DNA of 64,000 bases. It comes from CAXMST01 sp963793415 (GTDB lineage: Bacteria; Actinomycetota; Thermoleophilia; Solirubrobacterales; 70-9). The stretch lies in the NCBI GenBank assembly GCA_963793415.1, contig CAWCAC010000002.1, forward strand, positions 2,356,001-2,420,000. The letters are read 5' to 3'. The notes under the pieces are model-generated. The model was not told the origin of the DNA. It worked only from the letters and a program-made list of their open reading frames with translations, and made no database searches. Shown one piece after another: positions 25,617 through 34,258 of this stretch (positions within the stretch are counted from its first letter, which is position 1; each line of letters begins with the position of its first letter). The position numbers and the translations under genes are program-made.

Positions 25617-26682
25617 TCTTTTCGGGAGTTCCGGCGAGGCCCATCTGCAGCGCGCCGGCCATCTCCACGACTGCGTCGTGGGCGGTGCGCGAGACGGCGG
25701 TCATGTTGGCGAAGCCGTGGATCATCGTCTCGTGGCGGCGCTGGGCCGTAGGGACTCCGGCGGCGGCGAGAGCCCTCGCGTAGGCCTCGCCCTCGTCCCG
25801 CAGCGGGTCGAAGCCGGCGGTGACGACGAACGCGGGCGGCAGGCCCGAGAGGTCCGGTGCCAGCATCGGGTACGCGCGAGGGTCGGCCGGCGCCGGCGCA
25901 TAGGACTCGAAGAACCAGTCCATGTCCTCGTCGACGAGGAAGAACCCCTCGCGGAAGAGCTCCATCGACCTCGACGGCTGGTCGGTCGTCTTCGGGTAGA
26001 TCAGGAGCTGGAAGGCGGGCAGCCCTCCACCGGCCTCCTTTGTCTGCTGGCAGACGACGGCCGAGAGGCTGCCACCGGCGCTGTCGCCGCCGACCGCGAT
26101 CCGCTGCGGGTCGACGCCGAGCGAGTCCGCGTTGTCGCGGACCCAGGCGAATGCGGCGACGCAATCGTCGACGGCGGCCGGGAACGGATTCTCCGGCGCA
26201 AGGCGGTAGTCGATCGCGATCACGCTGACCCGGGCATGCCAGCAGAGCATCCGGCAGAGCTCGTCGTGGCTGTCGAGGTCGCCGATCACGAAACCGCCGC
26301 CGTGGAAGAAGACGAGCCCGGGTTGCGGCCCCGATCCGCTCGTGCCGGGGGCTCGGTAGATGCGGGCGGGCAGCGGTCCCGCCGGGCCGGGCAGCGTGAA
26401 GTCCGAGACCTCCTCGACCCGCGGAATCGGCAGCGCGCTGACCAGGGACGCGCGCCGACTCTCACGGCGCGCGACCTCGGCTCCCACACGGGCCCACGGC
26501 CCACCGTGGCCGGTGCGCTCCAGGGCCTTGAGGGCGAGCTGGATGTGCGGATCGAGCATCTGGCCGTCGACGACGATCGGCTTGCCGGCGAGCCGGCGGG
26601 CGGTCCGATTCGAGAGGCGGGCGAGCAGCCGGGCCGCGGCGCGGTCAACACGGTCCCGGGGCGTCAGTTTGTAGGTGGTCAT
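25576..26682 (-). CDS. HSL-family alpha/beta hydrolase (esterase/lipase)
   Basis: 368 residues of the hormone-sensitive-lipase (bHSL) family: oxyanion motif HGGGF at about residue 125, IDYRLAPENPFPAAVDD, nucleophile GGDSAGG, catalytic Asp in TAGFDPLRDEG, His in IHGF. Start ATG 26680-26682 has AAGGTGAG upstream. The last 13 or so codons (PEERLELPTRGL) are read through the complement of the tRNA gene, and the stop lies inside it, so the natural C-terminus has merged with tRNA sequence. Cytoplasmic; substrate likely short-chain esters. Confidence 0.9.
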   Translation of the reverse strand: MTTYKLTPRDRVDRAAARLLARLSNRTARRLAGKPIVVDGQMLDPHIQLALKALERTGHGGPWARVGAEVARRESRRASLVSALPIPRVEEVSDFTLPGPAGPLPARIYRAPGTSGSGPQPGLVFFHGGGFVIGDLDSHDELCRMLCWHARVSVIAIDYRLAPENPFPAAVDDCVAAFAWVRDNADSLGVDPQRIAVGGDSAGGSLSAVVCQQTKEAGGGLPAFQLLIYPKTTDQPSRSMELFREGFFLVDEDMDWFFESYAPAPADPRAYPMLAPDLSGLPPAFVVTAGFDPLRDEGEAYARALAAAGVPTAQRRHETMIHGFANMTAVSRTAHDAVVEMAGALQMGLAGTPEKMPEERLELPTRGL

Positions 26683-26740
26683 CGAGCTCACCTTATCCGC
26701 GGGGGGCCACCGCCCGACGATGCGGGAGGATCTGCCACCT

Positions 26741-27811
26741 ATGAGCGACTTCCTCGTCAACCGCAAGGACATCCACGACTCCCGCATCGCCGATTGCGAG
26801 CCGCCCGAGCTTCAACCTGGCCAGACCCTGCTCCGCATCGACACCTTCGGCCTGACCGCCAACAACATCACCTACGCGGTGATGGGCGACGCGATGTCCT
26901 ACTGGAGCTTCTTCCCGGCCGAGGAGGGCTGGGGACGGATCCCGGTGTGGGGCTTCGCTGAGGTCGAGCGCAGCGAGGCCGAGGGGGTCGAGGCCGGCAT
27001 CCGCGTCTACGGGTATCTGCCTCCTTCCTCCCACCTTGTCGTCACGCCGATCGCCGTCGATGAGAGCGGGTTCAACGACGGCTCGGTGCACCGGGAGGCG
27101 CTGCCTTCCGCCTATCAGCGGCTGCTGGCGTGCGAGCACGACCCCTTCTACTCGGCCGACACCGAGGAGATCCAGATGCTCCTCCGGCCGCTCTTCTTCA
27201 CCTCGTTCCTGATCGACGACGTGCTCGCTGACGACGGGCTGACCGAGCGCGGGCCGATCCTGGTCTCCAGCGCCTCTTCCAAGACCGCGATCGCCGCCGC
27301 CTTTCTGCTGGCGCAGCGAAACGGAGTCGAGCTCGTCGGGCTCACCTCGCCGGGCAACGCCGAGTTCGTCGAGGGCCTCGGGATCTACGGGCGCACCGTG
27401 ACCTACGACGCGATCGAGTCGCTCGAGCCCGGGCCGGCCACCTTCGTCGACATCGCCGGCGACGGGGCCCTGCGCTATGCCGTCCATTCGCACTTCGGCG
27501 ACGAGCTTGCCCGCAGCATCATCGTCGGGGCCACTCACTGGCAGCAACTGGGAGCCGGCGCGGGGGAGCTGCCCGGGCCGGCGCCGACTCTCTTCTTCGC
27601 TCCGGACCGAATCGTCAAGCGCGCGGGCGACTGGGGCCGCGTCGGCCTCGAATCAGCCGTGGCCGACGCCTGGCATCCGTTCTGCGAATGGTCGGAGACC
27701 TGGCTCGAGCCGATCCGCGGCACCGGGTTCGAGGCGGTGCAGAGCGCCTACCTCGAGGTGCTCGAGGGCGGCGTCGACCCGAAGACCGCGCACGTACTTA
27801 CGCTCGACTGA
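26741..27811 (+). CDS. DUF2855 family protein
   Basis: 356 residues matching the DUF2855 family, which is distantly related to medium-chain dehydrogenases/reductases but lacks clear zinc ligands. Recognisable segments are TFGLTANNITYAVMGDAMSY, IPVWGFAEV, FFTSFLIDD and the Rossmann-like SSASSKTAIAAAFLL with a following GLTSPGN. Function unknown. The ATG at 26741 has GGGAGGA about 11 bases upstream. It diverges from the HSL esterase gene across about 60 bases. Confidence 0.88.
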   Translation: MSDFLVNRKDIHDSRIADCEPPELQPGQTLLRIDTFGLTANNITYAVMGDAMSYWSFFPAEEGWGRIPVWGFAEVERSEAEGVEAGIRVYGYLPPSSHLVVTPIAVDESGFNDGSVHREALPSAYQRLLACEHDPFYSADTEEIQMLLRPLFFTSFLIDDVLADDGLTERGPILVSSASSKTAIAAAFLLAQRNGVELVGLTSPGNAEFVEGLGIYGRTVTYDAIESLEPGPATFVDIAGDGALRYAVHSHFGDELARSIIVGATHWQQLGAGAGELPGPAPTLFFAPDRIVKRAGDWGRVGLESAVADAWHPFCEWSETWLEPIRGTGFEAVQSAYLEVLEGGVDPKTAHVLTLD

Positions 27812-27829
27812 CGCGTGGCTTGCGCCCGC

Positions 27830-29074
27830 TCAGCCCGGCGGCAGGCGCTGCTCGAGGAACGCGATGACGTCGGTCTCGGCGGCGGCGACGACCTCGCTGT
27901 GGGTGATGCCCGGGTACTTCTTGTAGTCGACGTCGTCGCCGAGGTCGGTGAGCTCGCCGTCGAGCGCATCGGTGAACGCCGGCAGCACCGTCGTGTCGGC
28001 GGTTCCCTGGGCGAGGAAGATCGGCTGGCCGGTTGTCACAGCCGGGTTCATCTTTGCCAGCACCTGGCTGAAGGCAGGATCGGGCTGGCCGGGACGCAGG
28101 AGATCGGCGGGCGCAACGCCGCCGAAGCGGTTGGGCTTGCCGAGCTGGGGCAGGCACTTGTCCTCGAGCTGCGGGTACATGGCGAACGGCGGCGGGCGGA
28201 GGATGCTCTCGGGGACGACCGCCGGGCTCGCGGTCGCTGCGCCGTAGAGGATCATCGTCGCCAGCGCCGAGAGCGGGCTCGGGCTCGTGAACAGCGAGAG
28301 CGCGTTCGCCTGTTGCAGCATGTGGGACGCGGGCGCGTAGCTCACCGTCCCCCGCAGCTTCAGCTCCGGAGTCCAGCCGCCGCCGTAGACACCGGCGGCG
28401 AACAGCGCCGACTGGCCACCCTGGGAGTGGCCGGCGATCATGAAGCGACGGCCGAGGTCGGGCTCGAGCTCGCGGGCGGCGCGGACGATGTCGAGGACCG
28501 AGCGCCCCTCCGACTTCCCGACCAGATAGGGGTGCGGGCCGGGCGTGCCCAGCCCCTGGTAGTCGGTGCGGAGCACCGCGTAGCCGAGATCCAGCCACTG
28601 CTCCAGCTCGGGATCGACGTAGTCGACGTAGGCGATCACCGGGCTCTTCGCCCCGAGTCGCGACGGCGCGCACTTGTCGGCCACGCCGGTCGTGCCGTGC
28701 GCGTAGGTGATCACGGGCCAGCCGCCCCGCGGCGGTTCGCCCTCGGGAACGCTGAACGAGCCCGAGACGGCGATCCGCTGCCGCTGCGGCGACTTCGACG
28801 TGTACAGGACCTTCTTCGTGTAGGCGGCGTTCTCGAGCTGCACGTAGCTGCCGGCCTGGCGCTTCCAGATCAGCCGGCCGTGGCCCTTTGGAAGCGTCGA
28901 CGGGGGCTCGTAGAAGGCGTTGCCCTTCGGGCCGGTCTTGGCCGCGCGGGCGTCGACGGCAAGCGTCCCGGCGATCAGGGCGAGCGCGGACAGCGCCACC
29001 AGCGCCAGCACGACTCGGCGGCCCCACGTACCGATCGCAGCCGTCGAATCTTGCCCCGGAAAGTGCTCCCTCAT
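27830..29074 (-). CDS. Secreted lipase-like alpha/beta hydrolase
   Basis: 414 residues with an N-terminal signal/anchor (VVLALVALSALALIAGTLAV) and a secretory (LIP-type) lipase fold: TYAHGTTGV, TDYQGLGTPGPHPYLVG, nucleophile AGHSQGGQSALF, an Asp in QGTADTTVLP, and a C-terminal His in GITHSE. Similar to actinobacterial secreted lipases acting on triacylglycerols or wax esters. The ATG at 29072-29074 is favoured; another ATG at 29087-29089 is possible. It converges on the DUF2855 gene with 18 bases between stops. Confidence 0.87.
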   Translation of the reverse strand: MREHFPGQDSTAAIGTWGRRVVLALVALSALALIAGTLAVDARAAKTGPKGNAFYEPPSTLPKGHGRLIWKRQAGSYVQLENAAYTKKVLYTSKSPQRQRIAVSGSFSVPEGEPPRGGWPVITYAHGTTGVADKCAPSRLGAKSPVIAYVDYVDPELEQWLDLGYAVLRTDYQGLGTPGPHPYLVGKSEGRSVLDIVRAARELEPDLGRRFMIAGHSQGGQSALFAAGVYGGGWTPELKLRGTVSYAPASHMLQQANALSLFTSPSPLSALATMILYGAATASPAVVPESILRPPPFAMYPQLEDKCLPQLGKPNRFGGVAPADLLRPGQPDPAFSQVLAKMNPAVTTGQPIFLAQGTADTTVLPAFTDALDGELTDLGDDVDYKKYPGITHSEVVAAAETDVIAFLEQRLPPG

Positions 29075-29154
29075 TCCGCCGACGATCATATGCCAGCGGT
29101 CAACGGAGCGAAGATCAGCACGCTCCACGACTGAGCGGCCGGACGACGCGAGCC

Positions 29155-29811
29155 TCAGCGGATCCGGAGGATCCGGACCTCGAGGCGGTCGAGCTGGGAG
29201 TCGGCAGTGCAGTCGGCGTCCCCCCGGATCTCGGCGCTGATCGTCAGCGGCACGCCGGGATTGATCAGCCCGAAGGGTCCGTCGGCGTCGCGGCCGAGAG
29301 TGGGCACGAGCGTCGGCGAGTTGACGTCGTCGGTCGGATTGACGAAGACTCGCGTCGGCTGTCCGTTCAGGAGCAGGAAGACCGCGGGCGAGCAGAACTG
29401 GGCAGCGTTGGTGCTGGCGATCGTGAACCGACCCTCGGCGGCCAGCGCGGAGACCTCGCCGACGCGCGGCGTGAAGGTCGTGTCGCCGGTCAGCGTCAGT
29501 GGTGAAGTGGTGTTCGCATTGATCGCGCCCTTCGGGCCGGCCTTCGCCGAGCCGGTCACGTCTGTGTCGACCCCGTTGAAGACGCCGGCCGCGAGGTCCT
29601 CGCCCTTGATCCCGCCGTTCTTGACCTGCGGGCTCTTGACCGCGTTCATCTCGAGGTCGCTCGTCCCGACGGCGCCGGGCGCGATGTTCCTGCTCTCGAC
29701 CGAGTCCTTCCCGAGCTGGACCGCTGCGTAGACGGTGCCGCCGCCAAGGGCGAGAACGAGCGCCAGCGTCGCGACGACGTTGGCGTAGGTCAGCCTCGGA
29801 CGCAGCTTCAT
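29155..29811 (-). CDS. Secreted protein with Thermoleophilia-type leader (218 aa)
   Basis: The signal segment YANVVATLALVLALGGGTVYAA is followed by a Lys/Ser/Asn/Val-rich stretch (SVESRNIAPGAVGTSDLEMN, then NAVKSPQVKNGGIKGEDL) and a beta-rich domain of about 140 residues. This leader-plus-stalk layout is, in my experience, shared by many secreted proteins in Solirubrobacterales and is the best taxonomic clue in the window. The C-terminal domain (two Cys, FVNPTDDVNSP) is not recognised. Probably cell-wall or extracellular. Confidence 0.8.
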   Translation of the reverse strand: MKLRPRLTYANVVATLALVLALGGGTVYAAVQLGKDSVESRNIAPGAVGTSDLEMNAVKSPQVKNGGIKGEDLAAGVFNGVDTDVTGSAKAGPKGAINANTTSPLTLTGDTTFTPRVGEVSALAAEGRFTIASTNAAQFCSPAVFLLLNGQPTRVFVNPTDDVNSPTLVPTLGRDADGPFGLINPGVPLTISAEIRGDADCTADSQLDRLEVRILRIR

Positions 29812-29915
29812 CGATGACCCTCTCCCGCGGATGGACCGGACTCGGCCAGCCTACCCCTCGAAGGCGGCTCGGACCAGGGCGCGGACGGATGTCGAGGCGC
29901 CGGCCCGGGCGCCGA

Positions 29916-30119
29916 TCAGGCGTCGGCCGGCGGGTGGCGGCGGTTCTGGACGCCGTGGATGACGTTGATGACGCCGACGACGAAGATCAGGATCGCCCAG
30001 CCACGGGAGATGTCCTCGGTCGCGTAGCCGAACACGCCGGCCAGGATCAGGACGACGCCGAGCAGTGAGGCAACGCCCGGGTGGCCCAGGAACCGCGCGA
30101 TCCGAGGCAGGATGACCAT
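29916..30119 (-). CDS. Small two-helix membrane protein (67 aa)
   Basis: ATG at 30117-30119. Two predicted helices, GVASLLGVVLILAGVFGYAT and ISRGWAILIFVVGVINVIHG, with a basic, His-containing C-terminus. The hydrophobic pattern with phase-conserved GC3 codons supports coding. Function unknown. Confidence 0.65.
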   Translation of the reverse strand: MVILPRIARFLGHPGVASLLGVVLILAGVFGYATEDISRGWAILIFVVGVINVIHGVQNRRHPPADA

Positions 30120-30233
30120 CCCCTGCCTTTTCGCCGCCTGAGCGGGTTCGCCTGCCTCGCAGCCTCACCCCAGGCGTAACCCTCGGTCCAACCCAGGCGC
30201 CGGGCCGAACCGTGGCGCGGGTAGATTGCCGGG

Positions 30234-31229
30234 ATGCGCACCTCTCCCCTCCGCCGGCCGCTACTGCTCGGCGCCGCCGCCCTCCTGCTCGTCTTCGGCC
30301 TCTCCTTCGCCGCGACGGCCGAAGCGATGAAGATCAAGCGCTGCAACGGCCAGCGGGTGCTCTGCGACCAGCCCTTCAACGAGATCGTCCTCGCCGGCGC
30401 CCACAACGCGATGTCCTCGCAGTCGCTCGGCTGGGTGCTCCCGAACCAGTCGGTGGCGATCCCCGAGCAGCTGAGGAGCGGGATCCGCGGCTTTTTGATC
30501 GACACCCACTACGGCCGCCTTCGCGACGACGGCACCGTCGTCACCGACGACGATGGCACCGTCTCGCCTTCGGTCGGCCCGCGTGGCACCTACCTCTGCC
30601 ACGTCTACTGCGAGCTCGGAGCGACGCCTCTGGTCGAGGGCCTCGGCGCCTACAGCAACTTCCTCGACGAGCACCCGAAGAACGTGATGCTGATCGAGAA
30701 CGAGGACTACATCGAGCCCGCCGACTTCGCCAAGGCGGTCAAGCGCAGCGGTCTCCTCGAGCACGTCTTCAGGGGCCCGACCGAAAACTGGCCGACGGCG
30801 CGGGAGATGATCGCCGGCAGCCAGCAGGTCGTCTTCCTCGCCGACAACCGCGGTGGCGACATCCCCTGGTACCACCAGACCTATGCCGGGATCCTCCAGG
30901 AGACGCCCTACAACTTCGAGAAGTTCTCCGAGATCACGCGGGCGAGCAACTGGGCCAAGAGCTGCGGCCCCAACCGTGGCGACGTGACCGGCTCGATGTT
31001 CCTGATGAACCACTGGTCGCCGCCGACGGCGCCGCCCGAGCCCGACATCGAGGCCTCCGAGCACGTAAACGCCCGCGCCGTGATCTTCAACCGCGCCCGC
31101 AAGTGCGCCCAGGTCCGGGACCGGCTGCCTTCGCTGATCGCCACCGACCAGTCGACGATCGGTGGCCTCGTGCAGGCGGTCCGTGACCTCAACGGGCTCG
31201 CCGTCTCGAACCCGCGCCTGACGGACTGA
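30234..31229 (+). CDS. Secreted PI-PLC X-domain-like phosphodiesterase
   Basis: 331 residues: signal peptide to about residue 31 (LLLGAAALLLVFGLSFAATAEA), then a TIM-barrel domain resembling phosphatidylinositol-specific phospholipase C, X domain: FNEIVLAGAHNAMS with the first catalytic His, GIRGFLIDTHYG for the second strand, LCHVYCELG, and KNVMLIENEDY. Several cysteines suggest disulfides. Likely hydrolyses phosphodiesters outside the cell; substrate (PI, GPI or other) not determined. ATG at 30234. Confidence 0.85.
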   Translation: MRTSPLRRPLLLGAAALLLVFGLSFAATAEAMKIKRCNGQRVLCDQPFNEIVLAGAHNAMSSQSLGWVLPNQSVAIPEQLRSGIRGFLIDTHYGRLRDDGTVVTDDDGTVSPSVGPRGTYLCHVYCELGATPLVEGLGAYSNFLDEHPKNVMLIENEDYIEPADFAKAVKRSGLLEHVFRGPTENWPTAREMIAGSQQVVFLADNRGGDIPWYHQTYAGILQETPYNFEKFSEITRASNWAKSCGPNRGDVTGSMFLMNHWSPPTAPPEPDIEASEHVNARAVIFNRARKCAQVRDRLPSLIATDQSTIGGLVQAVRDLNGLAVSNPRLTD

Positions 31230-31304
31230 CCCACGGCCGGGGGTGAGCGGGTCCACCCCTTGGGTGGGTAGTCGCGCGCCCGCGGCGGCGGCAGGCTGGT
31301 CGAC

Positions 31305-32282
31305 ATGGACTCGACCAGCCACACATCCACACGTCCCCGTAAGCCTCGACTCCGCGCCTTCGCCGCGCTCTGCGCCGTCCTCGGGCTCGCCGGAATTGCC
31401 GCCACACCGGCAACAGCGGCTCCCAAGGTCAACGGCAAGTTCGCCGTCTCCGGCGTCGGAACCAACAACGAGCTGACCAAGGGCCCCGACGGCAACGTCT
31501 GGGTCACGCTCGACCAGACCAACGACATCGCCCGAATCAAGCCGAACGGCAAGGTCACCGAGTACGACCCTGCCAACGTCAGCAACCCGACCGGGATCAC
31601 CACCGGCCCCGATGGGCAGCTCTGGGTGACCCAGAACGGCGGCGTCGCCAGCTTCTCGCCCGAGGATCCCGACGCAGCCGTCGACTTCGCGGTCAACGAC
31701 ATCGCCGATCCGCGGCCGATCGTCAGCGGTCCCGACGACAACCTCTGGACGGTCAGCGGCGGCAACGTGATCCGTATCGACCCCGCCAACCCGGCCGGCG
31801 CGACCTCGTTCCCGGTACTCGTCGCCGGGCGCGACATTGACGCCGGCAAGGACGGCAGGCTCTGGGCAGCCGACTTCGACGGGCAGGTCGTGCGCTTGAC
31901 GACCGACGGCGACGCCACCGCCTTCGACACCGGCGACGGCTCCGGGCTGCAGGCGATCGCCGCCGGCCCCAAGGGCCAGGTCGCCTATGCGGACCCGACC
32001 TCGAACCCGCAGAAGGTCGGCCTGCTCAAGGGCGGCAAGTTGAAGCGGAAGAAGGCGCCCGGCGATCCGTTCGGCGTCGCCTTCGGAGCCGACAAGGCGT
32101 ACTGGATCCCGCGCTTCGCCGGCGACGACCTGCTGCGCCTGACCCCCGACGGGCAGACCTCGACCCTCGGCGGCCTCGGCAACGGAGCCGGGCCGCGGCG
32201 GATCGCGAAGGGCCCGGACGGCACGGTCTGGGTGACCCTCGACGGCGCCGAGAAGATCGCCCGCGTCAGCGGCCTCGGCTAG
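31305..32282 (+). CDS. Secreted Vgb-like beta-propeller protein
   Basis: 325 residues with an N-terminal signal peptide (about 40 residues). The mature part is a tandem series of blades with the streptogramin-lyase/NHL signature: GPDGNVWVTLDQTNDIARI, GPDGQLWVTQNGG, GPDDNLWTVSGGN, GKDGRLWAADFDG and GPDGTVWVTLDGAEKIARV. This is a six- or seven-bladed propeller. The Vgb lyase catalytic His residues are not evident, so a structural or binding role is as likely as lyase activity. Confidence 0.85.
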   Translation: MDSTSHTSTRPRKPRLRAFAALCAVLGLAGIAATPATAAPKVNGKFAVSGVGTNNELTKGPDGNVWVTLDQTNDIARIKPNGKVTEYDPANVSNPTGITTGPDGQLWVTQNGGVASFSPEDPDAAVDFAVNDIADPRPIVSGPDDNLWTVSGGNVIRIDPANPAGATSFPVLVAGRDIDAGKDGRLWAADFDGQVVRLTTDGDATAFDTGDGSGLQAIAAGPKGQVAYADPTSNPQKVGLLKGGKLKRKKAPGDPFGVAFGADKAYWIPRFAGDDLLRLTPDGQTSTLGGLGNGAGPRRIAKGPDGTVWVTLDGAEKIARVSGLG

Positions 32283-32302
32283 CCCCAGCTGACCGCCACT
32301 CT

Positions 32303-32340
32303 CCGCCGCATCGTCGCCCTCTCCGGCGGCGGTGCGGCGG
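32303..32340. terminator. 16-bp bidirectional terminator hairpin
   Basis: Arms 32303-32318 and 32325-32340 pair over 16 positions with two G-T wobbles; loop CTCTCC. It sits between the convergent Vgb-like and amine oxidase genes, with no T tract. Confidence 0.75.
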
Positions 32341-32351
32341 TCTGCCGTCGT

Positions 32352-33554
32352 TCAGCGCGCGAGCAATTCTTCGGCCGCGCGGATGCCGCTCCGGAGCGCC
32401 CCTTCCATCGTTCCGGTCCACTCCGGCTCGGCCGTGTGCTCACCGGCGAAGACGAGGTTCGGCGCCGGCGCCCGGGCCGCCGCAGCCCGCCGCCGATCCT
32501 CGACGTCCGGCAGTACCGAGTAGGCGCCGCGGGCCCAGGGGTCGCGCTGCCAGTCGGTCAGCACCGCGTCGCCCCGATCAAGCTCGAGCTCGGGCCACAG
32601 CGCCGTCAGCGCCTCGAGCCAGCCGCGCGGGCCGGCGGCGACGTCGAGCGCCTCCAGAACCGGCGCCGATCCCGCCCAGGCGTTCGTGACGCGACCGCCG
32701 ATGCCGTCGGACGGCGTCGTCCACGCCCAGAAGCGGCCCGGCGCCGACATCAGCGCCTGCGGCTCGACCGGCTCCCGCAGCGGCACGGCCAGCTTCGCCG
32801 CGCGGCTCGTCGGGATCGCCCCGATCGCATCCACGGTCGCAACTGGGAGCGACGGCTCGAACCGCAACTCGGGAAGCAGCGCCACCGGCACGGCGACGAC
32901 GCAGGCGGAGCCGGTGAGGTCGAGGCCGTCGCCGCTGACGCGGACCGACTCATCGTCCTGGCTGACCTCGCGAACCTCCACCCCGGTCCGGACCGGCTGC
33001 CGCAGCCGCGCCGCGAGCGCCTCCGCGAGGCCCTGGTTGCCGCCGCGCAGGCGGCGCGTCTCGGCCGATCGGACCAGGTACGGGAGGTGGACCAGAAAGC
33101 GCGCGTCGAGCAGCTCGAAGGCGTGGGCGAGCGCGCTCTGGAGCCTGACCGCGAGAACCTCGCGGACCTCGGCGTCGGCGACTGCCTCGGCGAGGACGCG
33201 CTGGGCGGAAGCGCCCGGATCGGCGCGCCCGGCCGCGGCCGCAGCCGACTCGGCGGCCGCCAGCAGCGCCTCCCGTTCCGGTCCGGGCCCCGGGCGAAGC
33301 TCGCGGTCGGGATAGTTGATCGCCATCCCGTCGAGTTCGATGCCGAGCCGCCTGGCGGTCGCCTCGGTGACCTCGTAGCCACCGGTGATGAACTCGCCGC
33401 CGCGCTCGACGAGGCCGCCGCCGGGCAGCGTTGCGGACCAGACGCGACCGCCGACGCGCTCGCGCGCCTCCAGTACCTGGACGTCGCGCCCGGCGTCGGT
33501 GAGTCTCTCGGCGGCGGCGAGCCCGGCGAATCCGGCGCCAACCACGACGATCAC
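32352..33554 (-). CDS. FAD-dependent amine oxidase family protein
   Basis: 400 residues. The N-terminal dinucleotide motif VVGAGFAGLAAAERL, LEARERVGGRV, a middle region with GGNQGLAEALAARL, and the C-terminal FAD motif NLVFAGEHTAEPEWTGTMEGAL are those of flavin monoamine oxidase/protoporphyrinogen-oxidase-like enzymes. GTG start at 33552-33554, overlapping the stop of a short cupredoxin fragment by 4 bases (GTGA). Substrate unknown. Confidence 0.9.
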   Translation of the reverse strand: MIVVVGAGFAGLAAAERLTDAGRDVQVLEARERVGGRVWSATLPGGGLVERGGEFITGGYEVTEATARRLGIELDGMAINYPDRELRPGPGPEREALLAAAESAAAAAGRADPGASAQRVLAEAVADAEVREVLAVRLQSALAHAFELLDARFLVHLPYLVRSAETRRLRGGNQGLAEALAARLRQPVRTGVEVREVSQDDESVRVSGDGLDLTGSACVVAVPVALLPELRFEPSLPVATVDAIGAIPTSRAAKLAVPLREPVEPQALMSAPGRFWAWTTPSDGIGGRVTNAWAGSAPVLEALDVAAGPRGWLEALTALWPELELDRGDAVLTDWQRDPWARGAYSVLPDVEDRRRAAAARAPAPNLVFAGEHTAEPEWTGTMEGALRSGIRAAEELLAR

Positions 33555-33670
33555 TTCTTGACGATGACCTTGCCGCGGAAGCCGTGGACCGTGCAGAGGT
33601 ACTTGAAGGCGCCGCGGCGCTTCGCGTTGAGGCGGATCGCTGCCCTCTTGGTCTCGAAGGCGCGGCCCAT
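33551..33670 (-). pseudogene. Cupredoxin C-terminal fragment
   Basis: An ATG at 33668-33670 opens 39 codons ending FKYLCTVHGFRGKVIVKK. The GAFKYLCTVH segment is the copper-site strand of plastocyanin-like proteins (Cys and His ligands); the usual Met ligand three to five residues later is absent. A full cupredoxin needs about 60-80 more N-terminal residues and a further His, none of which is found upstream, where a divergent lipoprotein gene begins 49 bases away. Probably a 5'-deleted remnant that still couples to the amine oxidase start. Confidence 0.5.
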
Positions 33671-33718
33671 CGACGTCCACAGTAGACGTTCCGCCCGCTC
33701 CCGACATAGACTCGCTCC

Positions 33719-34258
33719 GTGCCCGGGGGACGAGCCACACGAGGATTCTTGATCGGCATCGCGGTCGCCGTCGCTGCCGCGCTCTCGGGCTGCGGAAGCG
33801 AGCCTTCGCAGGAGGAGCTGCTGGCCGATTTCCGAGCGGGGGCGGAGGCGACGGCCGCGGACTTCACCGAGCAGTACGGAATGAGCCAGGAGGCGGTCGA
33901 CTGCATCGTCGAGGGGGCCGTCAGCGAGGCCGAGGACGTCGACCTGACCGCGCTATCCGAGGACGAGATCGAAGCCGAGGGGGCGAAGCTCGGGGAGGCG
34001 GCCGGCAAGGAGTGCCTCGCCGCGCCCGGGTTCGCGCTGATGGTTGCCGAGCCGACGGAGGCTCAGGCGACAGCCGCGCTCGAGCTGACCGGCGAGAGCC
34101 TGAAGCAGGGACTGGTCCAGGGCGGCCTCACCGAGGCGGCCGCCGACTGCTTCCTCGCCGACGCCGACTCGCTGCCGCCGAGCGACGTCGCCTCGCTGCT
34201 GAACGGTGAGCCGACGCCCCCGGTGGAGAAGCTGATCCTCGCCTGCGCGAGGGGCTAG
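33719..34258 (+). CDS. Lipoprotein of unknown function (179 aa)
   Basis: GTG start at 33719. Signal sequence GFLIGIAVAVAAALSGCGSE with lipobox LSGC; the mature protein is acidic and Ala/Glu-rich. Two similar segments, EAVDCIVEGAVS and EAAADCFLADAD, each with one Cys, suggest an internal duplication of a helical unit. No domain recognised. The gene converges on the acylphosphatase fusion, and their stop codons overlap in a shared CTAG (34255-34258). Confidence 0.75.
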   Translation: MPGGRATRGFLIGIAVAVAAALSGCGSEPSQEELLADFRAGAEATAADFTEQYGMSQEAVDCIVEGAVSEAEDVDLTALSEDEIEAEGAKLGEAAGKECLAAPGFALMVAEPTEAQATAALELTGESLKQGLVQGGLTEAAADCFLADADSLPPSDVASLLNGEPTPPVEKLILACARG

